In this document: positions 12,001 to 23,610 of the stretch, piece after piece
Layout of the letters: each line of letters opens with the position of its first letter
Position numbering within the stretch: the first letter of the stretch is position 1
Assembly: GCA_948567375.1 (NCBI GenBank)
Contig: OX419759.1
Location: 38,727,493 to 38,791,492 of the forward strand
DNA from: Lunularia cruciata
Taxonomy: Eukaryota > Streptophyta > Marchantiopsida > Lunulariales > Lunulariaceae
Direction of reading: 5' to 3'
DNA: 64,000 nucleotides
Notes under the pieces: model-generated
Told to the model about the DNA's origin: nothing
Database searches by the model: none
The model's input: only the letters and a program-made list of their open reading frames with translations
Made by a program: the position numbers and the translations under genes

Positions 12001-12600
12001 CAAGCCAATAAGCTTCTCATCTTTTATGAGGAAATAATTTTAATATAAATTTATTATATGATATAATTTTTGTGCAAATTTTTATGTCGAATTTATCTAT
12101 AAAATATGTCAAGATATACACATCAATTATATTTTCAGCATTTTAAATAAACGTTCGAATAAATATGAGCTTTAAATAAAGATTTTATATTATTATTTCT
12201 GAACTAGATAGCCACTATAGTCTTTAAACAGTTATTTAATTTTACGTTATAAAAGTTACGTGTGTTTAGTAATACATGCAATAAAAATGGTGATCTTTCT
12301 TCCTTGCAAAATCCCATTATTGGCCCTTGTGATATCCACGTTATATCTGATTGTTAAGTGTCGGGTATGCAGGATAAGATACACTTAAAAAGATAATTCT
12401 ACCGACTTACTCAGTTTCAAATTATTTCACTCAGTCTGAATTTTGTTGTAAAACATGAAATAATTTATTGCCTGCTTTAAATCTTCTAGCCTGTATGAGA
12501 TTTCAATACCCTTGATAATGCAACTCGAAGTAAAACCTATGTTTATCCAAACCTTAATGCCGGATAAATGCAATATTCTCTAAATTCAGTCCTCACCACT
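9100..12600. other. AT-rich spacer, no gene seen
   Basis: Very AT-rich, especially 10200-11700, with short ORFs only. No conserved protein motif, tRNA or array was recognised. Confidence 0.5.
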
Positions 12601-12608
12601 TGCCCTTA

Positions 12609-12660
12609 AGAGTAAGTGCAAGGTGTGCGCTACGCACACCGATGCCCTTGCACTTGCTCT
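12609..12660. repeat. Compound palindrome with 15-bp outer arms
   Basis: The outer arms AGAGTAAGTGCAAGG (12609-12623) and CCTTGCACTTGCTCT (12646-12660) pair with one mismatch. Inside lies a second palindrome TGTGCG-CTA-CGCACA (12624-12638). It could be the relic of a very short MITE or a hairpin near the end of the transcription unit to the right. Confidence 0.7.
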
Positions 12661-12808
12661 AACAGCTTTTGTGTCTTTCTAGAAATGTGTAACTGCATTC
12701 TGTTAACTACATTCTCAGACTTGAACCGAGGATGGGTTCAAACCTAAAGAGAAATATCACATTTAAAAAGCTTTATAAATGTAGGTGCAACTCTCTACAA
12801 CTGCAATC

Positions 12809-12842
12809 TTCAGGCGAGGATTCAGGCAGTTCCTCGCCTGAA
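12809..12842. repeat. Perfect 12-bp inverted repeat
   Basis: TTCAGGCGAGGA (12809-12820) and TCCTCGCCTGAA (12831-12842) with a 10-base loop. Confidence 0.8.
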
Positions 12843-13748
12843 CTGCACGTACGGAAAGTGCTATGCCATCCTAGTGTAATGCCGGTACTGCCAGGCCCTG
12901 CATTTACATTTTGCAGTCTCGTGTCATGTAGCATGTTTTTATCGGGACTAGAAATTTGGTCAAGGACGGGAACGTCAGCCGCTGCTGTAATTTCAAGGCC
13001 TCAACTCTGCTGAAACCGGTTCCAACCTACTCGTATACCAATAAAATTTGCGTCTACCTCCTTGCTGAATCTTCTCTCCTTGGTGCGTCTGAAAACACCG
13101 TATCCTTGGCTTGGTTCCCATCTTTTATCTTAGTTGTCCTCACTTGCTGCTCTTATAGCAGCAAAACATCTTTTGAATTAGTCTCCTCAATTCATGTGAT
13201 TCCTAAAGTGATCTCTGTTTTGTGGACCGCAGGCAGCACTCATCACCTAGCAAAACAGTGCCTTAAGATATCTACAGATAAACACAAGCGCAGAGCCTGA
13301 CATTGAGCAGAAGCGACAGGAATATGGTAGAATTTCCCATGCATACGAAACTTTTCTCACCTGTCTCACGTTTGTTTCAGAATTGGGAGAAAGCTCAACT
13401 TGTTTCTCCCACCAATAGTGGAAGTTCATGTAATGTACAGGAGAAGTTTATTCCCTTGGTGCCTACCTAATCCCTGGCACATCAAAGACACTCACTTTGA
13501 CAAGTCGCCATCTAACTGACTCTACAACTGCATAAGGGGACAATCAAGCGCGCTCTTCTACAAACCTAGAGTAAATTCCCCAAGAACACGTCTAAAAGTC
13601 ATAATTCTCTTGGCAAAAGGCTGTGATACTAGTGATGGACCTCTAAACTACATCCTAGATATCTCTCCCTCTCAAAAGCTTCCGGCAAGGAAATAGCACT
13701 GCAAAACTATCATCTCTTACAAAGATGTCAGTTGTTATTCACATTGGC

Positions 13749-13754
13749 TTTATT
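13749..13754 (-). terminator. AATAAA polyadenylation signal candidate for the KH gene
   Basis: TTTATT on the plus strand reads AATAAA on the minus strand, about 50 bases after the KH gene stop codon. Placement fits a short 3' UTR; alternative signals farther left are possible. Confidence 0.4.
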
Positions 13755-13802
13755 GACTCCTGGCTACTTAGCTATTCCCCCCCTCTAAATTTCCTCCCCG
13801 CC

Positions 13803-16034
13803 TCACCTATCATACTCAGATGCGAAACTTTGTTGGACCTTTTGCGTCAATAGATGTTGGGCAATGCGCACACCATCCGCAGTTCCTGCAATAGTAACTT
13901 TTCTGCACCACAAAGCAATTTTGTTATTTTAGAGTGCACGTTATTTAACCTAAAGAGCATACGAATGACACAGTTATAAGCAAGGATGTCTTTTAAAAAA
14001 ACGAACCGATGCTTGGTCCCCGCCACGAAGTCCCCACGCTCTGATATCTTGATTTTAACTCCACTTGCCTGCGTATCAAAACCCAAGGACTAGATTACAA
14101 CACGAGTTTCTATGATAAAAATCTGATCACAAAGACCTTAATCGAAGGATTCTATATCCTCCTTGCTCTATATTTTCAAGCTTGCCAGTTTAATTGTAAG
14201 CACATGGTAGTGAAGTGCTTTTAAGATTTAGTTACAACCAGCTGAATCTCTCCAATGGTTTTCCCACCACGACCAACAATTGCGCCAATTCGATCATCAG
14301 GTACTGCCACGGTTAAAGATGTGGTAATGGGTCCTGCTTCAACAACAGGAAGTGTAATTTGAACAGGAGAGCGCAGGCCAACTAGTGGCTGCATCAGACC
14401 CTGCAGGAGTGAGATCACATCAACTTTTGAGCGAGTGATACAATTTTTCGAACTTACAAGGACTCATACATTAAACAGGAGAACATAGTTCATGAATGAA
14501 CAAGTAAAATCTGCCTCTAGGTTTACCCAAATGACAAGCACCCTATCAACAAGATCACAGGAGTCTCTACCAGCATAAAATTTCAATGCTGCAATAATCC
14601 TTTAAGTGACATACCTTGCTCCTTGCATTCGCTGAACCACCTGAGCCAAATGGCATGGCAGTATAACCTGCCGACTGTATAGGTGACCCTGCATAACGTC
14701 CTCGCAGCCCCATCCCTTGAATACCGAGAAGCCCCATTCCTTGAAAACACAATAATCACATAAGCTTCTGTACCCTGCTCAACTTCCAAATGCAAAGTTG
14801 AGCCATATTTGAAATCAGAAAACGAGAACAATTACCCGAATAGAAAGGGAGGAGCAGTTGCATAATGGGCACAATTCTGCATAAAGCTTCTACTCAGATT
14901 ATAAGAACAGGTTCGACAAAGATAACCTCAAAATCCAGATGACTTACCAGGATATGAAATAGGGGTGTTGGCGTATTGCGCATAATTCGAGTCCTCTGCC
15001 AGCTTGGAGATTATACTATCAACTGCTCGAAGTTGCTTCTCCAAAGTTCCAGTTATTGTGACCATGCGATCGCTGACTCCAGGGATGGTTTGGTCTTGTG
15101 ATGAGAGTTTTATGTTCGCCCCTGACTCCTCGACAAATGCTCTGTTCAGTCTCAGCAACACAAATTTAGTTCGATGGAAATTCAGTGGTTGGTACAGTTG
15201 TGCTAAAGATAAATCTTCTCCTTGAAGTTCACATACCATCAATACGAACCAAAAACTGCCCAACCTAATCCTAATGGACATCAAGTAACATCTAAACAGG
15301 GAGCAGTAGAGAAGTTAAATGGTTGACCCATGTAGAAACGTACTTGATAGTGGAACCTCCCTTGCCGATAATTGCACCACAGACATTGTTCGGCACGATA
15401 AGTCTAACCTGGTTGGACTTTTGTTCCCCTTCGTTATCATCCTCAGCCTTCTTCCCAAAAATTCATCCATGCAGAAAAGGATGCCCAAGCACATCGTTTA
15501 ATATATAGACAGAAAGACCAATTTGATTTACTAGGCTTGACCACCACGAAAATTCTAAACGAAGAATCAAAGAACGGTAAAGATGATGAGAATCATAACG
15601 TGGTTGGAACTTTTGATGCCCTTCATTTTCATCTCCATCTTTCTCTAAGTCGGTGATAATATGGCGAAACTTCTAGCACAAACTCATAAACGCGTGCAGA
15701 AACTTGACCTAGTCTGAAGACTAGGCTCCAATACCTCTCTCTCTCTGGGGAGAAGCCCGAAGGTGAGCTTAACGGATGACTAGGTATGAAGCCGTACCTC
15801 GTTGAGAATCTTCGATAAGATGAGATGAAGAGCGGTCAAAATCTCGCTGACGGTCCCACTTATCAATATGATTCGATCTGTAGTACCTGGAAAGTACTCA
15901 TGATTTCTAGACAGTTGAATCCTTGCATTCGACTGTGCTTGGAACTCGCTGATAGTTGCACCACCTTTACCTATCACTGATCCGGCTGCTGCATTTGATA
16001 TGAGGAACCTGATGCTGGTTGTGATGCTGCTCAT
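13803..16034 (-). CDS. BTR1: BTR1-like triple KH-domain RNA-binding protein, seven exons
   Basis: A complete spliced gene can be traced. Exons: 15798-16034, 15344-15447 (or 15450), 14948-15141, 14615-14739, 14239-14400, 14007-14068, 13803-13902. All introns are GT-AG and every phase fits, giving 327 (or 328) residues. KH1 is in exon 1 ([17 protein letters not shown], then [19 protein letters not shown]). KH2 spans exons 2-3 ([16 protein letters not shown], then [16 protein letters not shown]). A Gly-rich linker follows in exon 4. KH3 spans exons 5-7 ([42 protein letters not shown]). All three GXXG loops (GKGG, GKGG, GRGG) are intact. The layout and text match the plant BTR1/Nova-PCBP-like family, single-stranded RNA binders known in Arabidopsis to bind tobamovirus RNA. 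The ATG at 16034 is the first in frame after a stop at 16158-16160; an upstream exon cannot be excluded. Likely functional. Confidence 0.88.
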
Positions 16035-16680
16035 ATTGTCTGAGCATTGGTGGATTTGGATGGAGGCGAGAGGGTGGTAGTCAGGAAAATAGAGGGTGAA
16101 TGGAAACGACAGGTGAATCTGCTGGTGGATTGCATAAGTTTTCCAGCTATGACGGCTTTAGAAGCCTGACCCACTCCTTAAACCTTTGCCACTCGCTGAA
16201 ACACGCACGAAAGAATATCTCTAAAGGAGACTCAGAGCATTTGCGAAAAATTCATTCGGTAACACACAAATAAAAACAGCCACATAGCACCAATAAGAAG
16301 CTGTTACTTTGCTACTATTTAAACAGTAAATGAACAAATTAAGTACAGCCTCCCCTTGAAGTGGTTTTGTAAATTAGAAGTGTCCATGATCAAGTGATGC
16401 TAAACGAATTCCACAACTTGGATAGACAAAGGTGAGAGACTCGCACCTCCTGCGAAGGTGGACAACAAGTACCCAAGCGATTTTCTAGTTCGGATGTCAG
16501 CTTTTACTCCGCAATCCCAATCACTGGTTATGAAAAACTAAGCCCTAATCATTTGCGATGTGACGAAAATCTGATGTTTCCTTTCCTATCCGAAAGCTTC
16601 AATTTTCCCCCGGTCAGGCGCACACTCTATCAGACCTTGACGAAGTGGATGTTCCACAAAAAAAGGATAAGACATATATA
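16035..16680 (-). other. Probable 5' UTR / upstream region of the KH gene
   Basis: The minus strand upstream of the KH start codon has no other coding signal. The in-frame stop at 16158-16160 supports the chosen start. Introns in the 5' UTR are possible. Confidence 0.35.
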
Positions 16681-16789
16681 GCTCTACTAAGGCTGCCCTT
16701 AGTAGAGCCTCTGAAAGTTTTGGTAAAACCTCAATCAGTAGAGATGACTGGCGAGAAAAACCGCACGTTAAAAGTCGAAGTCATCTCTA
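16681..16789. repeat. Two adjacent foldbacks upstream of the KH gene
   Basis: First: GCTCTACTAAGG (16681-16692) and CCTTAGTAGAGC (16697-16708), 12 bp perfect, loop of 4. Second: TAGAGATGACT (16739-16749) and AGTCATCTCTA (16779-16789), 11 bp perfect. They could form a small MITE-like unit or transcript hairpins. Confidence 0.7.
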
Positions 16790-16819
16790 TTCTGGACACA
16801 CTCATCAACATCTCAGTTC

Positions 16820-17440
16820 AAAGAGAAGCACGAAAATCTATATCTCCAGGGTGCAGACAACCGGCAATCGCCGTTGAAGTTGCTCACATGCATTAGACAT
16901 ACATGAATGAGTTTCATCTTGCAAACTAGTGGAGCCATCCATCCCCGGCTTTGAGATTCCCATCGGCATTCAGAACTGCTCATAGAGTCCACAACAGAAA
17001 CCAATATATATGGAGGAGAGATAGAGAAGAGATAAATTTAAACGCGGCCTTGCACAATTTTCTGTCGCTTAACCAAGTTGACGTGAATATGCTCTACTTT
17101 AGCGGTATGGTTTAAGGGAGAACTGAGCGGAGCCACTATAGACATTGGCAGGGTCCTTGGTACAGACCCCGGGGAGGAACAGAGACTTGACTGAACTGCA
17201 AAAAAACAGTCGTGACGAGGTGCCAGAAAATTTCGTACTCAGTTATGATAGGAGGGATAGCGCATACGGACTCGGCCACGAGGAGATAAGAAACTGGATG
17301 AAGAGTTAAAAAACACCGTGTGAGATATCGTCGTACCAACCTGTTTCAGAATGGACTGGACGGTTCGGGGAGCTGGTGTGAGCATCTGCAGGTGATTGCT
17401 GCTGCAGCGATTCCATATCTGGGCGTTGGAGCAGGTCGTC
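16820..17440. other. Spacer, possible promoter side of the KH gene
   Basis: Several short overlapping ORFs on both strands, none with a known motif. Less AT-rich than the flanks. Confidence 0.3.
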
Positions 17441-17449
17441 TCCTCCTGG

Positions 17450-17890
17450 AGAATCCCAGTGCATGGCCCCCGCATCTGTTTCTCTACCCTCTCTTCTCTG
17501 CCTCTCACTCACGTTTTCGCCTTCTTAGCTTAGCTGATACTCCCATGAAAGAATGTCCCTCTCTTCTCCTTCTCCTTCTCCTTCTCCTTGGTGTCAATTT
17601 TCCTCCACTCCACTTTGCATGTGAAATCTCAATCCCTCTCCCTCTTTACATCTCGTTCCTTTCGTCTCTCTCCTGCTGGCAGCACAGGGCTGGTATCTCT
17701 CTCTCTCTCTTTCTTTTCCTTCAGCTCTCCGTCTCCTTCGTTTGCTTGTTCTTTATTCCCTTTGTCACAAGGAGACAGCGACGGCACCCTCCTCTCTCTG
17801 CTTCCTTCTTACTGAAACTTCCGCCTTCTTCCGCCTTCTTCCGCCTTAGTCCTTCTCTCCTTTCGGCTTTCTTTGTTTATGTCACTAGCC
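17450..17890 (+). promoter_or_regulatory. Pyrimidine-rich tract, possible transcript leader or promoter
   Basis: About 430 bp strongly enriched in CT on the plus strand: (TCTCCT)n near 17565-17590, (CT)n near 17697-17710, and three tandem copies of CTTCCGCCTT near 17818-17848. Such tracts are common in plant 5' UTRs and core promoters. A 196-residue open frame through it (17320-17910) is low-complexity Leu/Ser/Phe text and is probably a by-product of composition. Confidence 0.35.
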
Positions 17891-17899
17891 TGAAATCAA

Positions 17900-19720
17900 G
17901 AAAGCTGTAATGACTGCCGTATTAGCCTAAGGTTTCCCTGCGCCACTTCTTCTCCTTCCGGTGCCCCACCCCCCCGCTCTCATGAGAACTTCCTTCTTCT
18001 TCTTCTCCTGCAGATTTGCACTACCAAAGTGCAGTCTTCCGACCATCCGACCCGACATCTGAGGACCTGCAGTGCAGACCGATCACATCGCCGTTGACGC
18101 GGACCCTAAATCTCGGGCCGGCCGCTCTCCCGGCCGCGCACTGCCCTCCCTAGCCCTGCCCTACACATCCATTGCTGCTTCTGCTGCTACACCACTGGAC
18201 CTCCCTCCCTCCAGTAACTTACGTAGAGACAATCATACATAAGTATAAAAAGCCTCCCGTCCTGTACGACGTCCCCGATATCCATATATTCGGAACTCCA
18301 GTCCTACAGTATATTTATCTCGCTCCACCCCAAAATATACACCCTCATTGCCTTTGGTCTGGCTAACCTCATGGAATTTAGTCAAACTGCACTCATGTTC
18401 ACCATCTTACCAACCCAACTGGTAAGCCGTGCATCATTCGTAGTTGGGACGGATTGAACGGGTGCTGCTGACGAACAATAGTACTCTGCCTCTCTACTGT
18501 TTACCGCTGTCCATCCACTCCCTCACATACATTCCGTGCAGGTTAGCATCATAAAATGACGAAGCTATCCCTGGTTTTTGATCCGGGTCTAAAGAAAAGC
18601 TGTCTATGATCCAGACGATATCCAATAAGCTTTCGACCGGCTACCTATTCTGATCACGACCTTGCACCTACCGAGTTAGCACACGAGAACTCCCGAAATC
18701 TCTTGATAGCTACTTGACGAGCCCAAAGTTCGGTAAGTGTTTCTTGACCAGCCCACATGGCACGTTGTCGTTCATTTCCTTCAATCGATCCAGTTCTCTC
18801 CTCGACAAACAGCACCTTGTAATAATGATACTTTTATCTGCCTCAGCGAGTAATAAACGTCCCGATCTATGATTTCAGGTATGCTATGTTTTGGACTCAA
18901 GGTGTTTGATAGTTCATGGTTTCATACACTTGAAGGTGAGTACTAGTAGGATCACCGAATCAGAACTCCAAAAATTAGTGGATGTAGAGGAGTATGTACA
19001 ATGTACACCGAGATCAATTAGCACCAGCAGGAAGGATGTAAGAATCCTTATCCTTATCCTTGTTTGGGAAGACCTTGATCCAGAATGACTATCAATACTC
19101 CACCCGTGTTCAAGCACTGGTTCGACTGGAGTTTCTATGGAAGACCTTTTCTATGACATTCCCTCCACCCGATGACTGGCAGGCAATTGCTTTTTATTAG
19201 TACCTGATGCAATCATAAATTATGATGGATGGCTGCTTGTGGAGTAATTGCAATTGAGGAGCATCCGAATAAAGACAAATGCGAGATTCTTTGACATCTT
19301 GTTGACACAAGAGACTCTTCTCTTCTTGGGTCTTACAGTAATCAGCGGAACCTTCTACTTGATGAGGAATGACCGGGGACCCGTACCGCGCTATTCCTCT
19401 CCGAGAACTTGTGGGAAGCGCGGGAGCCGGCATATTGTGTCTTAATTAGAAAATATTTCAATCTACGTTAGTGCTCAATGCATATTTCTATCGAGCAAAA
19501 CAGCAGGAATTTCTTTTCTCATACCCCTGTGTACCCTTTGTTACAGTAACTTACTCGTAATTCGAACTATTATATTTGCTTGGTAATACCTCCCGCATCG
19601 CGAGCACAGGGGCCCGGGTACACCTGTCACTACTTTACGGGGAGAAAATTCCTGATTCAGTAGTAGCCCTGGCTGCACAGGAAGGAAGGACGCAGTGATT
19701 CTCCACAGTTATGATTAGGA
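17900..19720. other. Mixed-composition spacer; no confident gene
   Basis: Contains a TATA-like TATAAAAAG at 18244-18252 on the plus strand and moderate-GC stretches (18040-18160), but no recognisable protein. Possibly an untranslated or lineage-specific transcript following the pyrimidine tract. Confidence 0.3.
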
Positions 19721-19731
19721 CGCTACCGGAT

Positions 19732-19822
19732 ACGAGGATAATAATAGTTGCGTCACTCGTGCGGGAGTGATGCACATATTATTATCCTCGTAATAATACC
19801 CGCTGGACACAGTGTGTCCAGC
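19732..19822. repeat. Cluster of two strong palindromes (hairpin of about 60 nt plus 21-nt palindrome)
   Basis: Hairpin 1: perfect 15-bp arms ACGAGGATAATAATA (19732-19746) and its complement (19777-19791), extended inward by TGCGTCACTC / GAGTGATGCA with one mismatch. Hairpin 2, eleven bases later: GCTGGACACA (19802-19811), one base, TGTGTCCAGC (19813-19822). Either strand could fold. See findings. Confidence 0.85.
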
Positions 19823-19829
19823 AGGTCAC

Positions 19830-20330
19830 GAGTTAGTAAATTTCTCATCGAAAACTCAAATGAGGTGGGTTGGTGATAACTCATAAGCCACCGGATAGCA
19901 AACATTCTTATATTCTAAAGGCTGCAGTAAACGCAATTAGCGCTAATGCACTTCTATGAGCCGCATAAATGTGCCTTAATGAGGAGGAGTCAAACAGTAA
20001 AAAGCGGAGAAAGTGTTTGGCTAATATTGAGCACGTACAGTTTTGGTATAAACTAGGACAAAAAGATACTAGCAAGTTCGACCAGCCAATATGAAGTTAG
20101 TTTAGCAAAGAATAAACAAGTGACTGTAATCGATTATCAATCATTCTATGTATATATTGGACTCAATCTAATAAATGATTTTAACAAGCGAGAGAAGACC
20201 TGAACACGGCTCATGCATTACACCACGTTGAATAGTGAAAAATTAACTTCCAATACTTAATACTTAAGAATGTGAAATTTAAATAAATATAATAATAAAC
20301 AGTACTCCAAAAGAAATGTCAAGGGAAAGT
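19830..20330. other. AT-rich spacer
   Basis: No coding or structural signal recognised. Confidence 0.4.
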
Positions 20331-20425
20331 GGCAACCGCGAAGATGATAAGAAGGATGGAAAGACCCCCATCAAGCCCGTACAAGGAAAAGACATACGGG
20401 GTAAACTGGGGCTAAACCCCCATAA
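20331..20425 (+). repeat. Left member of an inverted repeat pair
   Basis: GAAGGATGGAAAGACC, ATCAAGCCCGTACAAGG and TGGGGCTAA, in this order, match the reverse complement of 23521-23610 at roughly 80% by eye. The pair encloses about 3.1 kb of AT-rich DNA. Confidence 0.6.
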
Positions 20426-23400
20426 TACTTAAGAATTGAGGTGTTGAGTGAGACAAGCATCGAGAATTCAAATGACGAAATAGCATAACAAATCTATCAA
20501 TATTTTTATGTAGTAGGTTCAAGTTATATGTTGTTGTATCCTTTTATTTTCGTTTATTAGACTACGAAGCTAACAACTAGTCAAACAATAATTAAATACT
20601 CCAGTCTCCGTTATCAACCTGAATCCAATGTGAAAGCTAGAAAATGTCCAGCGAACTTCTAGACCAAGTGTCTTTATATATATATATAGGGTCTTTGTCT
20701 GGTACTGAACTGTCCTTTTAGTTCGATGGTCTTGACGTGACAAGCATTAGCGATGATGGAAGCGAATGGAAGAATTATCTCGTTGATACACGTTTGGCGT
20801 AACTGATTTATCTTTTCCACCTAAGAGATGTGGAGAAAACGAATTTCCATGGAGGTGCTGACACAAAAGTGAGAAGTATTTTTAACGTTTATAAAGTCAC
20901 CTTAATCGGATTCAAATGTAAACAGGTGTACTGAGACAAAGCAAGGTGCATATTCAATGAAATTACCGTAACCAACATAGAAAATAGAAGTACGTGTCGT
21001 TGTTAATGGAACCGAAGTTGATGAGAAGATATAGGTTACCACACAGACTCAAACGCTCCTCTTCTTGTCCTCTTCTCATGTTTTGGCCTCAAGATTCCCG
21101 GCATGGAATGCTGTCCGAGGCACTTTAGGAGGGGATGATCGGTTGCTTGTTGTTGCTGTTACTGTATAACACTAACTGCGCTCAGTTAGGCATGGATTAA
21201 ATGTGCAAAGGACAAGAGGGGATTTCCCTTACGATGTGGTGGGATTGGTACGGAGATTTAGACATTCGTCATAGGATTGGAACTATCTCGGAGTAAATTG
21301 TAATATCTAATGACTACATTATAACACTTGAGCCTTATTATTCATTCCAGTTTGGCCTGAGGCACAATTCCCATGGAATGATTATCTCTTGAGGTTCATA
21401 TTGGTCTTTACGTTTTTATTGACTATGGGGTTTTCAAGATCTTGGGATTCCCATGTAGTCATCTAAGGGTTCTATAGAGTTTAGCAATTTCTGGGCTTTC
21501 CAGGGCGGTAAAAGTTATTAAAGATCTTGAGTTTCCTAATCGGTGTGTTTCATGTTAATATTCTTCACACTTAATAAAGATTCTAGAGGTTTGAAGTTTT
21601 CAAGATATCTAGTGCTTTCATATATCTTGGTGTTCAACTGATTCCCATGATCATAATTAATGATCTTGGGATTCTTGGGTCTTTAATTATTTGAGGTTCC
21701 GTATGTTTTGGTTTCACTAATTCAGATTCAGTTAATTCCAAGATTTTTCTTGGTTTTGAATTATTATAAGGTTTTGTGGTTCTCAAAACCCTAGTTTCTT
21801 TTTTAATATGACCTTTAAGTCATAGGATTTTCAAAAGTTTGTAAATATTTGGGATTTCGAATTTTCTAGGGGTTTTTCTGAATTCTAGAGGGTTTGAGTT
21901 CTCGGGTTTCAATTACAGATCTCAAGGTCCTCAAAGTTGGAAAAATCTTAGAGTTTGCAATATCTTTTACATTTGGAATAAACATCATTTTTATCTTAAT
22001 ATATGAATAAAAAATTTACTACTTAAACCAAAGTTTCATATCTTTTGGATATTCTAGTTATTCTCCAATAAGTCAAAAAAATTAAAAGATTCCAAAAAGC
22101 ATGGAAGGTAAATTAGAGGGGTAAACTAAACTTCTATAGATATGTTGACATTACAATATATATTTTTAACCTAAAGCTATTGTGAAATGCAAGATTCTTT
22201 CCATTCTAGAGAACCTTGAGATCAACAATAAGTTCCTTAAGATCCACATAACTTCTAGAACTCAAACCTTAAAATTAAAAGCATCCATTGAAAAATGGTA
22301 AGATCCAATTGCAGATTTGCAAGCTCTTTGTGATATTTTTGTCATTGAGGCTTTAGAAAATATATGTAATTGGATAATGAAATAAAAAAGGTTCTGACCA
22401 AACTTCAGACTCTATTAAATACTAAGAAATCCTTGAGGCTAGGAACCAAGGTTCTTAGCCCCATGTTTGCTTAGCATACTTCATGCTCACTCGGAAGTCG
22501 AGTTATCACAATACAGTTTATTTTTCAATTATATATAACCAACAAGTACTTCCGCTTTGAACATAGAGAAAGTTCTTAGTCTTTCTTTGTCAGCTTGGTA
22601 TAATTTTTCATTTTTAGTTAGTAATTTGGATTTTCACCTTGCTTTATATATTCTATACCTATATCCAATGCTCATTACATTTATCCATTTTTACTTTATC
22701 CAATGCTAAATCAAATCCCATTCTCATTTGCTTAACATATCTCTTTTATGGATAATTTAATCCATTCAAATGCATTTAAGCTTGTCTTTTTTTTTTTTTT
22801 TAATGTTAGGTTCAAACATCTTTTGAAATCCACCAAGAGATAGCTTTACAAAAATAGAATTCAGTATATATTGATTCTAGATTGATTGAGATCTTTACTT
22901 AATATTGATGTTAACTTAAGAAGTTCAAAACATAAGCATGCTAAGGGAATCGCGGAACGATTCCCTTAGCAATTGGCTGAAAAATGGCAAAAACAATGTG
23001 TATGCGCCGATCAAAACCAACTATAAGTAAATTGCAAACTATTAGAAACCGAATCCATTTTTAGTATATTCTAATTTAGTTAACTAGAAATTTAATTTAA
23101 TTTTTTGCAAAATAGAGATATAAGAACTTGAAGGAAACTTGTGAGGAATTGTTGTCAGCAAGCAAAGCTGTTTGAATTAATCTTTTGTCATTATGATGTG
23201 TGATGAAAATTGGGTGTAACTTATTTACCAATGAAAAACACACTCTGATATTCAAGTTGGGTATCAATCATATTTAGTTCGATATTTAATGAAAATTATG
23301 TACAGGATTCTTATTTAATTGTACTAGCACAAGGATTAAACAAAAGCACCCCCTAATTTATTCCTAATACAACAAAAATTGTATGAATTCATTATTTCTT

Positions 23401-23520
23401 TTGCGAACCGAAATCTCTAGCCTAGTAAATGTAGTTTTATCAAAGATTATTATTCCTTTAGTTATTCATGGCTCGGATATCTTAGGGGCGGCTAGGTGGA
23501 TTTTTCGTATCGACAATACT
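20426..23520. other. AT-rich interior between the inverted repeats
   Basis: No recognisable gene. Includes a short TA run near 20676-20687, a T-run at 22787-22801 and the perfect foldback at 22939-22971. Confidence 0.4.
22939..22971. repeat. Perfect 14-bp foldback
   Basis: TGCTAAGGGAATCG (22939-22952) and CGATTCCCTTAGCA (22958-22971), loop of five. Isolated, GC-richer than its surroundings. Confidence 0.85.
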
Positions 23521-23610
23521 GAGGCTTAGCCCCATTTTACCTGTGGTCTCACCCTTGTACGGCTTGATGGGGTCTTCCCATCCTTCGTGTTTTCTACGCG
23601 GTCGCCTTTT
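23521..23610 (-). repeat. Right member of the inverted repeat pair
   Basis: The reverse complement aligns with 20331-20425 (GAAGGATGGGAAGACC, ATCAAGCCGTACAAGG, ATGGGGCTAAG). It is followed on the right by moderate-GC sequence without a gene. Confidence 0.6.

Noticed and set aside
17320-17910. 196-residue open frame
   Set aside because: Low-complexity Leu/Ser/Phe translation of a pyrimidine-rich tract, with no domain; composition explains the open frame.
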